This document shows, piece after piece, positions 20,727 to 31,019 of a stretch of DNA of 64,000 nucleotides. The notes beneath the pieces are model-generated. The model was not told the DNA's origin, ran no database searches, and saw only the letters and a list, made by a program, of their open reading frames with translations. Numbering within the stretch: the stretch's first letter is position 1; each line of letters starts with the position of its first letter. This stretch comes from Bacteroidales bacterium (lineage in GTDB: Bacteria; Bacteroidota; Bacteroidia; Bacteroidales; UBA932). The stretch is taken from contig JAAYDZ010000027.1 of NCBI GenBank assembly GCA_012728975.1, forward strand, positions 17,553-81,552. Reading direction: 5' to 3'. The translations under genes were made by a program, and so were the position numbers.

Positions 20727-21677
20727 TTAGAAATTAAGTGTCATCTGGAGTCCGAATGAGGGCATCGGAGTGTATGTTGGAGAATAATAGGGGGTGAGCG
20801 GCTCTATTATAGCAGGCTCAAATTGGAGTGTGGCGAGATTGTCGCTCACATCAAAATCCGCCATGTGTGCGAATACATTGCCATCTATCACATTGAGTGC
20901 ATATACAAGCACGAAGGCTACTATTGAATAGTCGCGGAATCGTCTGTAGGTGTCTCTGTACCACTCCGCCTGGCCGGCTGTGATAGAGCCTATATAGCCG
21001 CTATTTGGGTCATTGTCCATCTTGCAGATATATCTGAACCGCTTGTACTGTATATCGTTCTGGTGGAAGAAGTAGCCGCAGGCCACAAATCCGGTCCACC
21101 AGATAGGAATTTTCCAATAGTCGCCGTTGTAGGCTTGTCCCAGGCCGGGAAGAAGGGCTGAGTATATAGTGGACTTTGCTGCGACAGGAACTCTGACCTC
21201 TGTCTTGTAGGAGATTGTGGCATCCAGAAGTGAACCCCAGTAGACAAGTCCTGCCCCTATATATCCGAGATTGCGGTAGAGTTTGTACTTTTCGTCACCG
21301 GTCTGCTGGTATTTTATGTTATTGGATATGCCGGTGTAGACTCCGGCTCCTATGCCTCCGTAGATAATAGGAACTTTCCACCATTGTTTATTGTAAATCT
21401 GGCCGGCTCCCGGAACAATGGCTGTCCCAAGGAGCATATAACCCGGTTTTAGAGTATCCCTGCCCATATAACCGCGAATAAGAGCCTTCATTGAGAAGCC
21501 GGCAGTAGTGTCGGCCTTGACATCGCTTTCCGGATTGACCTGTGTGCCTGTTTGCATATTGGAACCAGGAGGTCCTCCCATTCTGCCCATAGTAACATTG
21601 CCCGAGCGCTGAAATTGTGCCTCAGCGCTTAAACAAAAGACTATGAGCAGGATTATTACGGAAAGATATCTCTTCAC
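20727..21677 (-). CDS. DUF5683-type membrane protein
   Basis: SALLPGLGQAYNGDYWKIPIW and AIVPGAGQIYNKQWWKVPI; follows parB. GTG at 21677 gives a signal-like N-terminus and avoids overlap with parB. Confidence 0.7.
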   Translation of the reverse strand: MKRYLSVIILLIVFCLSAEAQFQRSGNVTMGRMGGPPGSNMQTGTQVNPESDVKADTTAGFSMKALIRGYMGRDTLKPGYMLLGTAIVPGAGQIYNKQWWKVPIIYGGIGAGVYTGISNNIKYQQTGDEKYKLYRNLGYIGAGLVYWGSLLDATISYKTEVRVPVAAKSTIYSALLPGLGQAYNGDYWKIPIWWTGFVACGYFFHQNDIQYKRFRYICKMDNDPNSGYIGSITAGQAEWYRDTYRRFRDYSIVAFVLVYALNVIDGNVFAHMADFDVSDNLATLQFEPAIIEPLTPYYSPTYTPMPSFGLQMTLNF

Positions 21678-21687
21678 TATGCGAAAT

Positions 21688-22599
21688 CTATAATTGTTTA
21701 TCTTCGATAACTTTGAGGAATGCGTCGAGTTCGTTATCATTCTTGAAACGGACTGTCATTGTACCGCCTCCACTGCTTGTGCGTTTAAAGGATATTCCTC
21801 TATCAAAATATTTGCCAACAATATCTGCGAGGCGGTAATAACTCTCGGGATAATTGTCTTGCTCATGGTTGATCTCCTTCACGGGTGGGGGAGTATTGCT
21901 CTGACGGACTTTCTCCTCAAGCTGTCGTACGTTGAGATCCTTGCGTATGGTGAGTTCACATAGTTCTGTTTGGAGTTCGTGGTTATCAAGCGAGAGCAAT
22001 GCCTTGGCATGGCCCATGCTGATCTTGCCTGTCTTTACAGCCTTCTGGATCTCTACCGGAAGTTTGAGCAGGCGTAGATAATTGGCCACAGTTGCTCTCT
22101 TTTTGCCAATCCTGGAAGCCATCTCCTCCTGGGTGAGGTTGCATTCTTCCATCAGCCGCTGAAATCCAAGCGCTGTCTCTATAGCATCGAGGTCCTCTCT
22201 CTGGATGTTCTCCACAATGGCCATCTCAAGCATAAGGGTGTCGTCTGCCTCGCGGATATAAGCTGGGATTGTCTGAAGGCGGGCCAATTTTGCAGCTCTG
22301 AAACGTCTTTCACCACTGATGATTTGGTATTGTGAGGGACCAATCTTACGTAAGGTAAGGGGCTGAATGATGCCCAGAGTACGGATTGAGTCAGCCAGTT
22401 CCAGCAGACCCTCTTCGTCAAATGAGAGGCGCGGTTGCCCGGGGTTAGGTACAATCTGGCTTAGAGGTACTTCGCAAATGGATGCAGGATTGCTCCTTTC
22501 GGGGGGAGGAGTGGGTCGGTATTCAGTATGTTGACGGATATCGCCGGTGTCTCCCAGGAGTGCTCCGAGTCCTCTTCCTAATGCTTCTCTTTTTGCCAT
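21688..22599 (-). CDS. parB: chromosome partitioning protein ParB
   Basis: [35 protein letters not shown]. Confidence 0.96.
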   Translation of the reverse strand: MAKREALGRGLGALLGDTGDIRQHTEYRPTPPPERSNPASICEVPLSQIVPNPGQPRLSFDEEGLLELADSIRTLGIIQPLTLRKIGPSQYQIISGERRFRAAKLARLQTIPAYIREADDTLMLEMAIVENIQREDLDAIETALGFQRLMEECNLTQEEMASRIGKKRATVANYLRLLKLPVEIQKAVKTGKISMGHAKALLSLDNHELQTELCELTIRKDLNVRQLEEKVRQSNTPPPVKEINHEQDNYPESYYRLADIVGKYFDRGISFKRTSSGGGTMTVRFKNDNELDAFLKVIEDKQL

Positions 22600-23366
22600 G
22601 ACTGGTTCTTTTTTATTATTTCCTTCGCGAGCTCCAGATAGTTTGATGCTCCGGGTGAGCCTACATCATATAGGATTGCAGGCTTGCCGAAGGAGGGAGC
22701 TTCGCTCAAACGAATGTTTCTAACAATAATCGTGCTGAAGACCATTTCTTTGAAGTGAGTCTTGACCTCTTCTACCACCTGGTTGTGTAAACGGAGGCGG
22801 CTGTCAAACATCGTAAAGAGGAATCCTTCTATGTTTAGAGCAGGATTGAGGCGGTTCTGGACAAGTTTAATGGTATTAAGCAGTTTGCCGAGTCCCTCAA
22901 GGGCAAAAAACTCCGGCTGGACGGGAATGATGACCGAGTCGGCTGCAGTAAGTGCATTTACAGTGATTAATCCCAAAGATGGAGCGCAATCCAGGATAAT
23001 GTATTCATAACGGTCACGTATCTTAGCTAGTGCGTGTTTAAGCACCGATTCTCGATTTTCGACATTGAGCATCTCTATCTCTGCGCCCACAAGGTTGATA
23101 TGGGAGGTAATGAGGTCAAGATAATCTAACTCTGTGGGCATAATGGTTTGCTCGATATCCTTTTGTCCAATAAGAACCTCGTAGAGAGTATTACCGGAGT
23201 CGGAATCGGGGTTGAAATTGAGTCCTGAGGTGGTGTTGGCCTGAGGATCCGCATCAATCAGCAGGGTTTTCCTCTCCAGCACTGCCATTGAAGCTGCAAG
23301 GTTAATAGCTGTGGTGGTTTTCCCTACTCCTCCTTTCTGATTTGCTATTGCAATAATTTTTCCCAT
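22578..23366 (-). CDS. parA: chromosome partitioning ATPase ParA
   Basis: [29 protein letters not shown] at 23366 preferred over the upstream start, which lies in a -7 element. Confidence 0.96.
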   Translation of the reverse strand: MGKIIAIANQKGGVGKTTTAINLAASMAVLERKTLLIDADPQANTTSGLNFNPDSDSGNTLYEVLIGQKDIEQTIMPTELDYLDLITSHINLVGAEIEMLNVENRESVLKHALAKIRDRYEYIILDCAPSLGLITVNALTAADSVIIPVQPEFFALEGLGKLLNTIKLVQNRLNPALNIEGFLFTMFDSRLRLHNQVVEEVKTHFKEMVFSTIIVRNIRLSEAPSFGKPAILYDVGSPGASNYLELAKEIIKKNQSWQKEKH

Positions 23367-23436
23367 ATATGCTCTGAATTTGTTCCAAATAAAAAGCAAA
23401 TTTACAAATTCTTTTTCTTAGGAAAGGTATTTATGT

Positions 23437-23444
23437 TAAATTTG
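23437..23444 (+). promoter_or_regulatory. -7 element TAAATTTG upstream of lipid kinase gene
   Basis: Matches TAnnTTTG; divergent TAAATTTG for parA at 23397-23404. Confidence 0.45.
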
Positions 23445-23469
23445 TCCGAAAATGATTCTTTGAATAAGT

Positions 23470-24399
23470 ATGTCAGACTCCTGGAAAGTGATAGTAAGTA
23501 GCTTGTCGGGCAGCGGAAAAGCCGGCAGCGAGTGGCCTAAAATAGAAGACCGCCTCGAGGCCAGAGGTATCTCATATACAGTTTCTTTTACCAAATACCG
23601 TTTTCATGCTCGAGAAATTGCAATAGAGGCTCTGAAAGAGGGCTTAAGACAGATTATCGTTGTGGGAGGGGACGGGGCGTTGCACGAAGTGCTTTCCGGT
23701 ATAATGTCACAGAGTGAAGTTCCTTCCAATCAGGTAACACTTGCTATAATTCCTGTTGGTTCGGGAAATGACTGGGCCCGTCTTCACGAGATTCCGAAGG
23801 GACTTGATGATGTCACTGATGTCATTGCCAGAGGAAAGAGTGTGTTGCAGGATGTAGCAAAAGTTGAGTCCGTTATGAATGGTACTCCTTTTGTCTCATA
23901 CATGGTAAATATAGGGGGATTGGGATTTGATGCTCAGGTTTGTCACAATTTTGATCTGGAAAAAAATGAGGGTAAGGCAGGTGACGCTCAATATTTAAAA
24001 TGCCTTCTCAAAGGGTTTATGGGATACGATTCGCGCCCGTTCCGTATAGTGACAGATGGTAATCTCTTCTATGAGGGTGATGTTTTCTCGGTTGCAATGG
24101 GTATAGGAAAGTATTCCGGTGGTGGCATGATGCAGACACCCGATGCTATCTTTGATGATGGTCTGATTGATCTGACTGTCATCAAAGATATCCCTAAATC
24201 AAAGATTCTGCGTAAAATACCCACTCTATTCACGGGGAAAATCCATGAGGTAAAAGAGGTCATGCAGACCCGGGCTCGAGTTATTGAAATATCGGCGAAC
24301 CCGGAGTCATTTGTCGAGGTAGACGGCGAGGCAGTCGGTTTCAGCCCCATACGTGTAGAAGTAATTCCCGCTGCAATCAGAGTCATCACAAATCTGTAA
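23470..24399 (+). CDS. diacylglycerol/lipid kinase family protein
   Basis: GGDGALHEVL and PVGSGNDWAR motifs. Confidence 0.9.
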   Translation: MSDSWKVIVSSLSGSGKAGSEWPKIEDRLEARGISYTVSFTKYRFHAREIAIEALKEGLRQIIVVGGDGALHEVLSGIMSQSEVPSNQVTLAIIPVGSGNDWARLHEIPKGLDDVTDVIARGKSVLQDVAKVESVMNGTPFVSYMVNIGGLGFDAQVCHNFDLEKNEGKAGDAQYLKCLLKGFMGYDSRPFRIVTDGNLFYEGDVFSVAMGIGKYSGGGMMQTPDAIFDDGLIDLTVIKDIPKSKILRKIPTLFTGKIHEVKEVMQTRARVIEISANPESFVEVDGEAVGFSPIRVEVIPAAIRVITNL

Positions 24400-24410
24400 G
24401 AGTTTACATT

Positions 24411-26900
24411 ATGAAGAATATTCTTGGAAAATTGAAAAAATTGCTGCCCTATCTTGTAGCAGCCGCTATTTTTATCATTCTTGCTGTGGCTTACTGCTAC
24501 CCTGTCCTTTCAGGCAAGGCTCTCCGTCAAGGTGATATCTATCAATGGAAAGGAATGGCACAGGAAACTCTTCAATATTACGAGCAGACAGGTAAATGGT
24601 CAGCATGGACCAATTCAATGTTCTCCGGAATGCCCACTTACCAGATAGCCGGCGGTGTCAGTAATGAGGTGACTTGGTATACTAAAATATGTTCAGCATT
24701 AAGTGTTTTTTTCGCTAAGCTTACCCATCTGTTTTTTAGCAATAATGTTCTGATGTTAATAATCGGATATTTTGTAGGATTCTATATTTTGCTCTCCTCT
24801 TTTAAGGTTGACAAATGGCTTTCGATTGTAGGTTCCATTGCTATTACATTGTCGTCCTATTTTTTCATTATAATAGTGGCGGGACATGAGTCAAAGGCAC
24901 TAACTCTTGGCCTTATGGCTCCTGTAATAGCGGGATTTTATCTGATATTTCACAAGAAATACCTCTGGGGTATATGCTTGACGATGCTTTATACAGCATT
25001 CGGACTCTATAAGCATCCTCAGATGTCATATTATATATTTATGATGATAGGAGTGTTTGCCATTGCTGAGATTTGGCAGCACATCAAAGAGAGACGCTTC
25101 AAGGATATGATAATAGCTATCTCTTTATTTGCACTATCAGTCCTGATTGGCGCAGGCACAGGTTACGGTAAATATAAGTCCAATGCAGACTATATGAAAG
25201 AAACTATGCGTGGGGGACACTCGGAGATCGTGAGAGAGGAGGCTGTTGCAACTTCAAACAATGACTCAGGGCTTAGCTTTGACTATGCTACACAGTGGAG
25301 TTACGGTATCGGCGAAACCTTTACCTTGATGATACCTAATTTCAGGGGAGGAGCCTCCGCTTCGAATATCGGCACTGATTCGCGCTTTGCTGAAACTCTC
25401 AAATCCAGGGGTGTTGATCCTCAAACAGTTAAACACCTTTCTTCTGCGGCTCCTACCTACTGGGGAGAGCAGCCATTCACATCAGGACCGGTCTACATTG
25501 GTGCTATAGTCTGTTTTCTCTTTGTGTTGGGCATCTGTATTGTTAAGGGGCCCTACAAGTGGGGATTATTAATTGCAACCATTTTCTCGGTGCTTCTCTC
25601 CTGGGGTCACAATTTTGAGTGGTTTTCCAGACTCTTTTTTGATTATTTTCCTCTATACAGCAAGTTCAGGACGGTATCCTCAATACTAGTGGTAGCCCAG
25701 ATAGCGATGCCTTTGCTCGGTTTTCTCGCACTGAAAGAGATTTTTGAGGGTAAAATTGATGTCGGGAAACTCAAGAGGGCACTCCTAATCGCATTCGGCA
25801 CTACCGGTGGCATAACACTATTCTTTGCGCTATTCGGAGGGCTCCTCTTCAACTTCACATCTTCCGGGGATGCCTATATGGTTGCTCAACTACCCGACTG
25901 GTTTATGGAGTCACTCATAGACCAGAGGGCTGCAATGTTCCGGAATGACTGTTTTAGGTCTTTCGTATTCATTTTGCTTGCAGCGCTTCTGATTTTGCTT
26001 TTTGCAAAGCAAAAAATCAAACCGGCACTTTTTACTCTCATACTTGGAGTGCTGGTTGTGGCAGATATGTGGCCGGTCAACAGAAGATACTTTAATGAAG
26101 ATCATTTCGTTACCCAAAAAGAGAACGACTCCTATTTCCAAAAATATGCATACGAGGAGGAGATACTCAAGGACACTGATCCCCATTTTCGGGTATTGAA
26201 CCTTACTACCGATACCTATAACGAGTCCCGTACATCATATTATTTTAAGTCCATAGGAGGCTACCACGCAGCTAAACTTCGCAGATATCAGGACCTTATA
26301 GACGAACATCTTTCACAGATGAATCTCAAAGCGTTCAATATGCTCAATGCCAAATACATTATCGTTAATCAAGATGGATCTCCTGTGCCAATGCTTAATG
26401 AGGAACGTTTGGGTAACGCCTGGTTTGTGGATGAGATAATGCTGGTTGACACGCCCAACCAAGAGAGTGATGCACTCAGAGTCATTGAACCTGCTACAGT
26501 TGCTGTGACCGACAAGATATTTGCTGATTTCGTCACTGCTTCAACAACACCTACGGACCCCACTGCCCACATAGAACTAACTTCATATGCACCGGATATG
26601 CTGACCTACACGAGCCATTGTGCATACGACAAAACGGCAGTCTTCTCAGAAGTCTACTATCCCTACGGATGGAAGGCCTATATTGATGGCACTCCGGTTG
26701 AGCATTTCCGTGTCAATTATCTCTTAAGAGCCCTAAATGTGCCCGCAGGTACCCACGAGATCCGCTTTGAATTCCGTCCTGATTCGGTGATAAAAGGCTA
26801 TAAAGTTTCATTGGCTTTTTCAGGTATATTGTATTTTATACTTATTGGTTCTATTACATTTGGTTTATACCGTTTTTTTGTAAAAAAAGAAGATGAATAA
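24411..26900 (+). CDS. YfhO-family large membrane protein
   Basis: 829 aa, many TM helices, RQGDIYQWKGMAQE and C-term YPYGWKAYIDGTPVEHFRVNYLLRALNVPAGTHEI typical of YfhO. Confidence 0.85.
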   Translation: MKNILGKLKKLLPYLVAAAIFIILAVAYCYPVLSGKALRQGDIYQWKGMAQETLQYYEQTGKWSAWTNSMFSGMPTYQIAGGVSNEVTWYTKICSALSVFFAKLTHLFFSNNVLMLIIGYFVGFYILLSSFKVDKWLSIVGSIAITLSSYFFIIIVAGHESKALTLGLMAPVIAGFYLIFHKKYLWGICLTMLYTAFGLYKHPQMSYYIFMMIGVFAIAEIWQHIKERRFKDMIIAISLFALSVLIGAGTGYGKYKSNADYMKETMRGGHSEIVREEAVATSNNDSGLSFDYATQWSYGIGETFTLMIPNFRGGASASNIGTDSRFAETLKSRGVDPQTVKHLSSAAPTYWGEQPFTSGPVYIGAIVCFLFVLGICIVKGPYKWGLLIATIFSVLLSWGHNFEWFSRLFFDYFPLYSKFRTVSSILVVAQIAMPLLGFLALKEIFEGKIDVGKLKRALLIAFGTTGGITLFFALFGGLLFNFTSSGDAYMVAQLPDWFMESLIDQRAAMFRNDCFRSFVFILLAALLILLFAKQKIKPALFTLILGVLVVADMWPVNRRYFNEDHFVTQKENDSYFQKYAYEEEILKDTDPHFRVLNLTTDTYNESRTSYYFKSIGGYHAAKLRRYQDLIDEHLSQMNLKAFNMLNAKYIIVNQDGSPVPMLNEERLGNAWFVDEIMLVDTPNQESDALRVIEPATVAVTDKIFADFVTASTTPTDPTAHIELTSYAPDMLTYTSHCAYDKTAVFSEVYYPYGWKAYIDGTPVEHFRVNYLLRALNVPAGTHEIRFEFRPDSVIKGYKVSLAFSGILYFILIGSITFGLYRFFVKKEDE

Positions 26901-28044
26901 AAAGATTTTTGACAGGATTCTAATAACCGGAGGAGCAGGTTTTATTGGTTCTAATATTGCTTTGAAACTACTGGACAAGGGGTATTCCGTAACAGTACTG
27001 GATAATTTGAGTCCGCAGATCCACGGAAATGACCCTGAAAACACATCACCACTTTTTCGTAGTATAAAGGATAAAGTACAATTTATCCGGGGGTCTGTTA
27101 CAAAAAGAGCAGACTGGATTCGTGCACTCGAGGGGCAGGAGGTTATCATACACCTTGCTGCTGAGACCGGTACCGGTCAGAGTATGTATGAGATTGAAAG
27201 GTATAGCAATGTCAACATCGGAGGCACTGCATTGATGTTGGATCTATTAACTAATTCAAAACATAGCGTTAAAAAAGTCATAGTGGCTTCTTCCCGAGCA
27301 ATATACGGCGAAGGCAGGTATAAATGTGAAGTTCACGGTGAGGTTTTTCCCGCGAGTAGAAAGGACGAAGATATGGCCAGGGGTGATTTTGAGTGCAAAT
27401 GTCCGGTTTGTGGGGCAGAGGTAATGTTGATGTCCACCACGGAAGAGAGCAAGATACATCCTACATCTGTTTATGGAATATCCAAGCAGACTCAAGAGCA
27501 GCTTGTAATGACAGTTTGTCCAACTATTGGCATAGCTCCCGTGGCCTTCCGCTACCAGAATGTATATGGTGCCGGACAATCATTGAGCAATCCCTACACT
27601 GGTATTCTTTCGATATTCTCTACCCGCATCAAGAATGGAAATGGAATAAATGTCTTTGAAGATGGACACGAAACAAGAGATTTTGTATATATAGACGATG
27701 TAGCAGATGCTACCATAGCAGCTCTGGAAACATCATTGGCGGATGGCGAAATATTCAATGTCGGAACAGGAGTGCAAACCGATGTTTCAACAGTAGCACA
27801 AACACTTGTCAAATGCTATGGAGTTGATGTTCCTGTAACTGTCTCCGGCAATTATCGTCTCGGGGATATCCGTCACAATTTTGCAGATATTACTAAAGCC
27901 CGGACTCTGCTCGGATTTGAACCGGTCTATGATTTTGAAAAGGGCATCAGGAAATTTTCTTCCTGGGTAGACTGCCAGCAAGTAATGGAAGATAAGTATG
28001 AGGAGTCGATTTCTGAAATGAAAACGAAAGGGCTATATAAGTAA
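26893..28044 (+). CDS. NAD-dependent sugar epimerase/dehydratase with Cys-rich insertion
   Basis: ITGGAGFIGSNIA, YGISK; insertion ECKCPVCGAE. Confidence 0.85.
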   Translation: MNKKIFDRILITGGAGFIGSNIALKLLDKGYSVTVLDNLSPQIHGNDPENTSPLFRSIKDKVQFIRGSVTKRADWIRALEGQEVIIHLAAETGTGQSMYEIERYSNVNIGGTALMLDLLTNSKHSVKKVIVASSRAIYGEGRYKCEVHGEVFPASRKDEDMARGDFECKCPVCGAEVMLMSTTEESKIHPTSVYGISKQTQEQLVMTVCPTIGIAPVAFRYQNVYGAGQSLSNPYTGILSIFSTRIKNGNGINVFEDGHETRDFVYIDDVADATIAALETSLADGEIFNVGTGVQTDVSTVAQTLVKCYGVDVPVTVSGNYRLGDIRHNFADITKARTLLGFEPVYDFEKGIRKFSSWVDCQQVMEDKYEESISEMKTKGLYK

Positions 28045-28048
28045 TTGT

Positions 28049-29092
28049 TTGATGGTAAGGGTTTTAATTATATCTTCTCCTTTTTTCGATTACCAGAAAA
28101 GTGTAGGTAGAGCTTTCGGGGAGCTTGGCTATGAGATCCGCATTGAGACCTACGATGAGCCTATTCATCCTTTCAAGGGAGTATTGAGATGGCGACATAA
28201 ACTTGCCTCTTCAGCAAGGAAAGAGGTGCTCAGGCAACGGAGTAGAGAGCGGTATGATGACTATATCCGCTCGGTATTCAAAGAGTTCTCTCCAGATATA
28301 GTTTTTAGTTACAACGGAACCATCCTGCTTGATGAGACTCTTGATTGGTTCAGGCAGAGTTCCAGGGTGATTATTTGGATGTACGATAGCGTTCTTCGTA
28401 AGGATCGTAAAAGGTGTCGGGACCATATAGATCATGCAGATGCAGTTTTCTGCTTTGAGAAAAAGGATGTGGAGTACTATGAGTCAGTTGGGAAAAAAGC
28501 CTTCTTCCTGCCTCTTGCTTGTGATACAACTGTCTATTGTCCTCCTAAAAATCCTCTCGGATGGGATGCGAAAGATATTGATATTCTATTTGTCGGTACC
28601 ATTTATACCAGTCCCCATCGGGCAAAAATCCTAAAAGAAATTGTATCCCGTTATCCTGATAGGAAAATAGTCGTTTATGGCCACTATAAGCCCTATTTTA
28701 AGAATCCCGTTAAATGGTTTTTCCGTGAAAAACGAGATATCTTCAAAAACCGTAATATATCACCTAAAGAGGTTAATGCTCTCTTTGCAAGAACCAAAAT
28801 AGCTCTCAATATCCATCACAAACAAACTTCATTCGGAGCAAATCAGAGGGTGTTTGAAGCCTCAGGTGCCGGTGCATATCAGATTTGCGACTGGAACCCT
28901 TTTATTGAGTCACTTTTCCCCAATGGAGAAGCGGGACTCTATAGGAATACGGAAGAACTATTCGCCCTTATTGATGATGCTCTCGCTAACGATAAGAGTG
29001 ATTGTGCATTAAAAGGGTATAAGATAATCACTTCATATCATACCTTCAAGGTGAGGGTACAGGAGATGCTGAAGACAATTGGCGTTAATTAA
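28049..29092 (+). CDS. CgeB-like glycosyltransferase
   Basis: GT-B-like; ILFVGTIYTSPHRAKIL and C-term NQRVFEASGAGAYQICDWNPFIESLF typical of CgeB-type enzymes. Confidence 0.75.
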   Translation: MMVRVLIISSPFFDYQKSVGRAFGELGYEIRIETYDEPIHPFKGVLRWRHKLASSARKEVLRQRSRERYDDYIRSVFKEFSPDIVFSYNGTILLDETLDWFRQSSRVIIWMYDSVLRKDRKRCRDHIDHADAVFCFEKKDVEYYESVGKKAFFLPLACDTTVYCPPKNPLGWDAKDIDILFVGTIYTSPHRAKILKEIVSRYPDRKIVVYGHYKPYFKNPVKWFFREKRDIFKNRNISPKEVNALFARTKIALNIHHKQTSFGANQRVFEASGAGAYQICDWNPFIESLFPNGEAGLYRNTEELFALIDDALANDKSDCALKGYKIITSYHTFKVRVQEMLKTIGVN

Positions 29093-29669
29093 CCTTTTCC
29101 CAGGCTCCACTCTGTGTGTTATACTTTTTAATGACTCTGGCCGGACTGCCGACAGCAATGCAATAATCCGGAATATCACGAGTTACAACTGAGTTGGCTC
29201 CTATAATGCAGTGCTTGCCAACAGACGCGCCTATGATGCAGACATTTTCACCAATCCAACTGCCATCGCCGATAGTAACCTGTGCAAGTTGCCTGATAGG
29301 CTGTTTGAGGATAGGTGTCTCAGGGTCTTCATAGCTGTGAAGATTGTCAGATATATAAACTTTGTCGGCAGTAAGCACACATTTGCCGATATGTATGGAG
29401 GAGGTGGAGTATATATGGTTGAAGTTTCCTATGATGCATCCATCATCGATGACAAGTTTAGGTGTCTTGCAACCGGTGAGCGGTTTACATCCAAGCCAGG
29501 TGCGGTAATGGATATGGACATTGTTGCCTATGCGAATATTTTTTCTGCCTTCCAGCTTTAGCGGTGCATCTATTCTGCTTTTTTTGCCAAACTTTCCAAA
29601 TTGGAATCTGTAAATACAAACAGCCAATAACTTGTAATATACTTTGAAAAGAAGTGAATCGACTACCAT
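29085..29669 (-). CDS. left-handed beta-helix O-acetyltransferase (WbbJ-like)
   Basis: Hexapeptide repeats: IGDGSWIGENVCIIGASVGKHCIIGANSVVTRDIPDYCIAVGSPARVIKKY. Confidence 0.85.
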   Translation of the reverse strand: MVVDSLLFKVYYKLLAVCIYRFQFGKFGKKSRIDAPLKLEGRKNIRIGNNVHIHYRTWLGCKPLTGCKTPKLVIDDGCIIGNFNHIYSTSSIHIGKCVLTADKVYISDNLHSYEDPETPILKQPIRQLAQVTIGDGSWIGENVCIIGASVGKHCIIGANSVVTRDIPDYCIAVGSPARVIKKYNTQSGAWEKVN

Positions 29670-29681
29670 ATAACGGGATTA

Positions 29682-31019
29682 TTATTTGAGGGTTGGTTCA
29701 GAAGTAAGAAACTCTTTTAGCACATCCGGATTGAATTTCCGGAAGAATAGAGGCTCGGTTTTATGTAAAGGAGAAGCAATGATGGCATCCAACTCATCTA
29801 TGCTTTCGAATAGATGAAGATTTGGATGATCAAAACAAGCATCTTGCCATAAATAATTTGACGCCTTTAATATTGCTACTTTTGCCCCTTTGTCAAGTGC
29901 TTCATACTGAGCGGTAGAATTGATAGCGACAACAAGTCCGGCTACATCAAATAGGGAGGAGGTGTCTATTTCATTTCTGACCACCTCCACATTGTTGTTT
30001 GCGCTGAATTTCTGTATAATTTCATCATATCTGAAAAATTCCCCGGGATGGAGTTTGAAGATGATTTTAAACTCAGGATGGGAAGATGCTAAGTCACGAG
30101 CAATAGGGAAGAGGAAGGCACCGTGTACAATCGATGATATGAATACAATAGTGTTTGAATCACGAACAACATTGCCGGGTCCAATAAAAAAGCAGCTGTT
30201 ACCTAATGGAACAATTCGAGTTGGCATCTTGAAGTCTTTACTCCATTTTGGACCGAAGGTAAAAATCACATCGGGATAAAACTGATCGGCAATGTTGTCT
30301 ATCTCAGGATAGTGGTATAAGACATGCTGTTTGCCATAGACAGCATGTTGCATTTCATAGATGGGAATACCACAAATTCTGGCAGCGGCTATCATGCCTT
30401 TTTGTACACCATTCTGTACAAATATTATCCTTTCAGGGGATACTTTTTTGAATAACTTTGTGTAATAGGCTCTTTCTTGTTGGAATGAACGGTATTGTGA
30501 GTTGAGACACTCATAGGGGATGGAGAGTCCGGGTACATTATTAGTGTATGCATCTCTGATTTTTTGATATGTATTCTCAGAGAGGTTAGAGTAATCTTTG
30601 TGAGTAAATTTGAATATTGGAAGAGGGTTGTATAGGACTTTGTTTTTGTATTTGTTGCCGGGTTTTAAGTCGTCAAGGTCAAGCAGGCCACCTTGATGTT
30701 TTTTGAAAAATCTCCCTATATCATCACTTGCCTTATCATACCACAATCCATCTTTGTCAGAATATCTGTTTGTGGAAAAGAGCAATGTGCTACATTTTTT
30801 TTTGTTTAACTCAAAAAGAGATTTGAATAGAATAGGTGCAAACTGTATTAATTTTTTCGGTGTAAGTTTAATCCTCTGATTCTTGTTAATCGGCGTGGCA
30901 ATCCTTATTAGAACCTGGTGCCTGAACAAATCCCAGGGTGCAGCGCAATCCTCTTCTTTGAGATCAAAAAGATTGTATTCTTGTTCAATTTTGTAGAATA
31001 TGTCTATTGCGTTTTCCAT
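29682..31019 (-). CDS. putative polysaccharide biosynthesis protein / GT-B-like transferase
   Basis: FKIIFKLHPGEFFRYDEI and AINSTAQYEALDKGAKVAIL resemble the C-terminal domain of capsule/CDP-glycerol-type transferases; cluster context. Confidence 0.45.
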   Translation of the reverse strand: MENAIDIFYKIEQEYNLFDLKEEDCAAPWDLFRHQVLIRIATPINKNQRIKLTPKKLIQFAPILFKSLFELNKKKCSTLLFSTNRYSDKDGLWYDKASDDIGRFFKKHQGGLLDLDDLKPGNKYKNKVLYNPLPIFKFTHKDYSNLSENTYQKIRDAYTNNVPGLSIPYECLNSQYRSFQQERAYYTKLFKKVSPERIIFVQNGVQKGMIAAARICGIPIYEMQHAVYGKQHVLYHYPEIDNIADQFYPDVIFTFGPKWSKDFKMPTRIVPLGNSCFFIGPGNVVRDSNTIVFISSIVHGAFLFPIARDLASSHPEFKIIFKLHPGEFFRYDEIIQKFSANNNVEVVRNEIDTSSLFDVAGLVVAINSTAQYEALDKGAKVAILKASNYLWQDACFDHPNLHLFESIDELDAIIASPLHKTEPLFFRKFNPDVLKEFLTSEPTLK

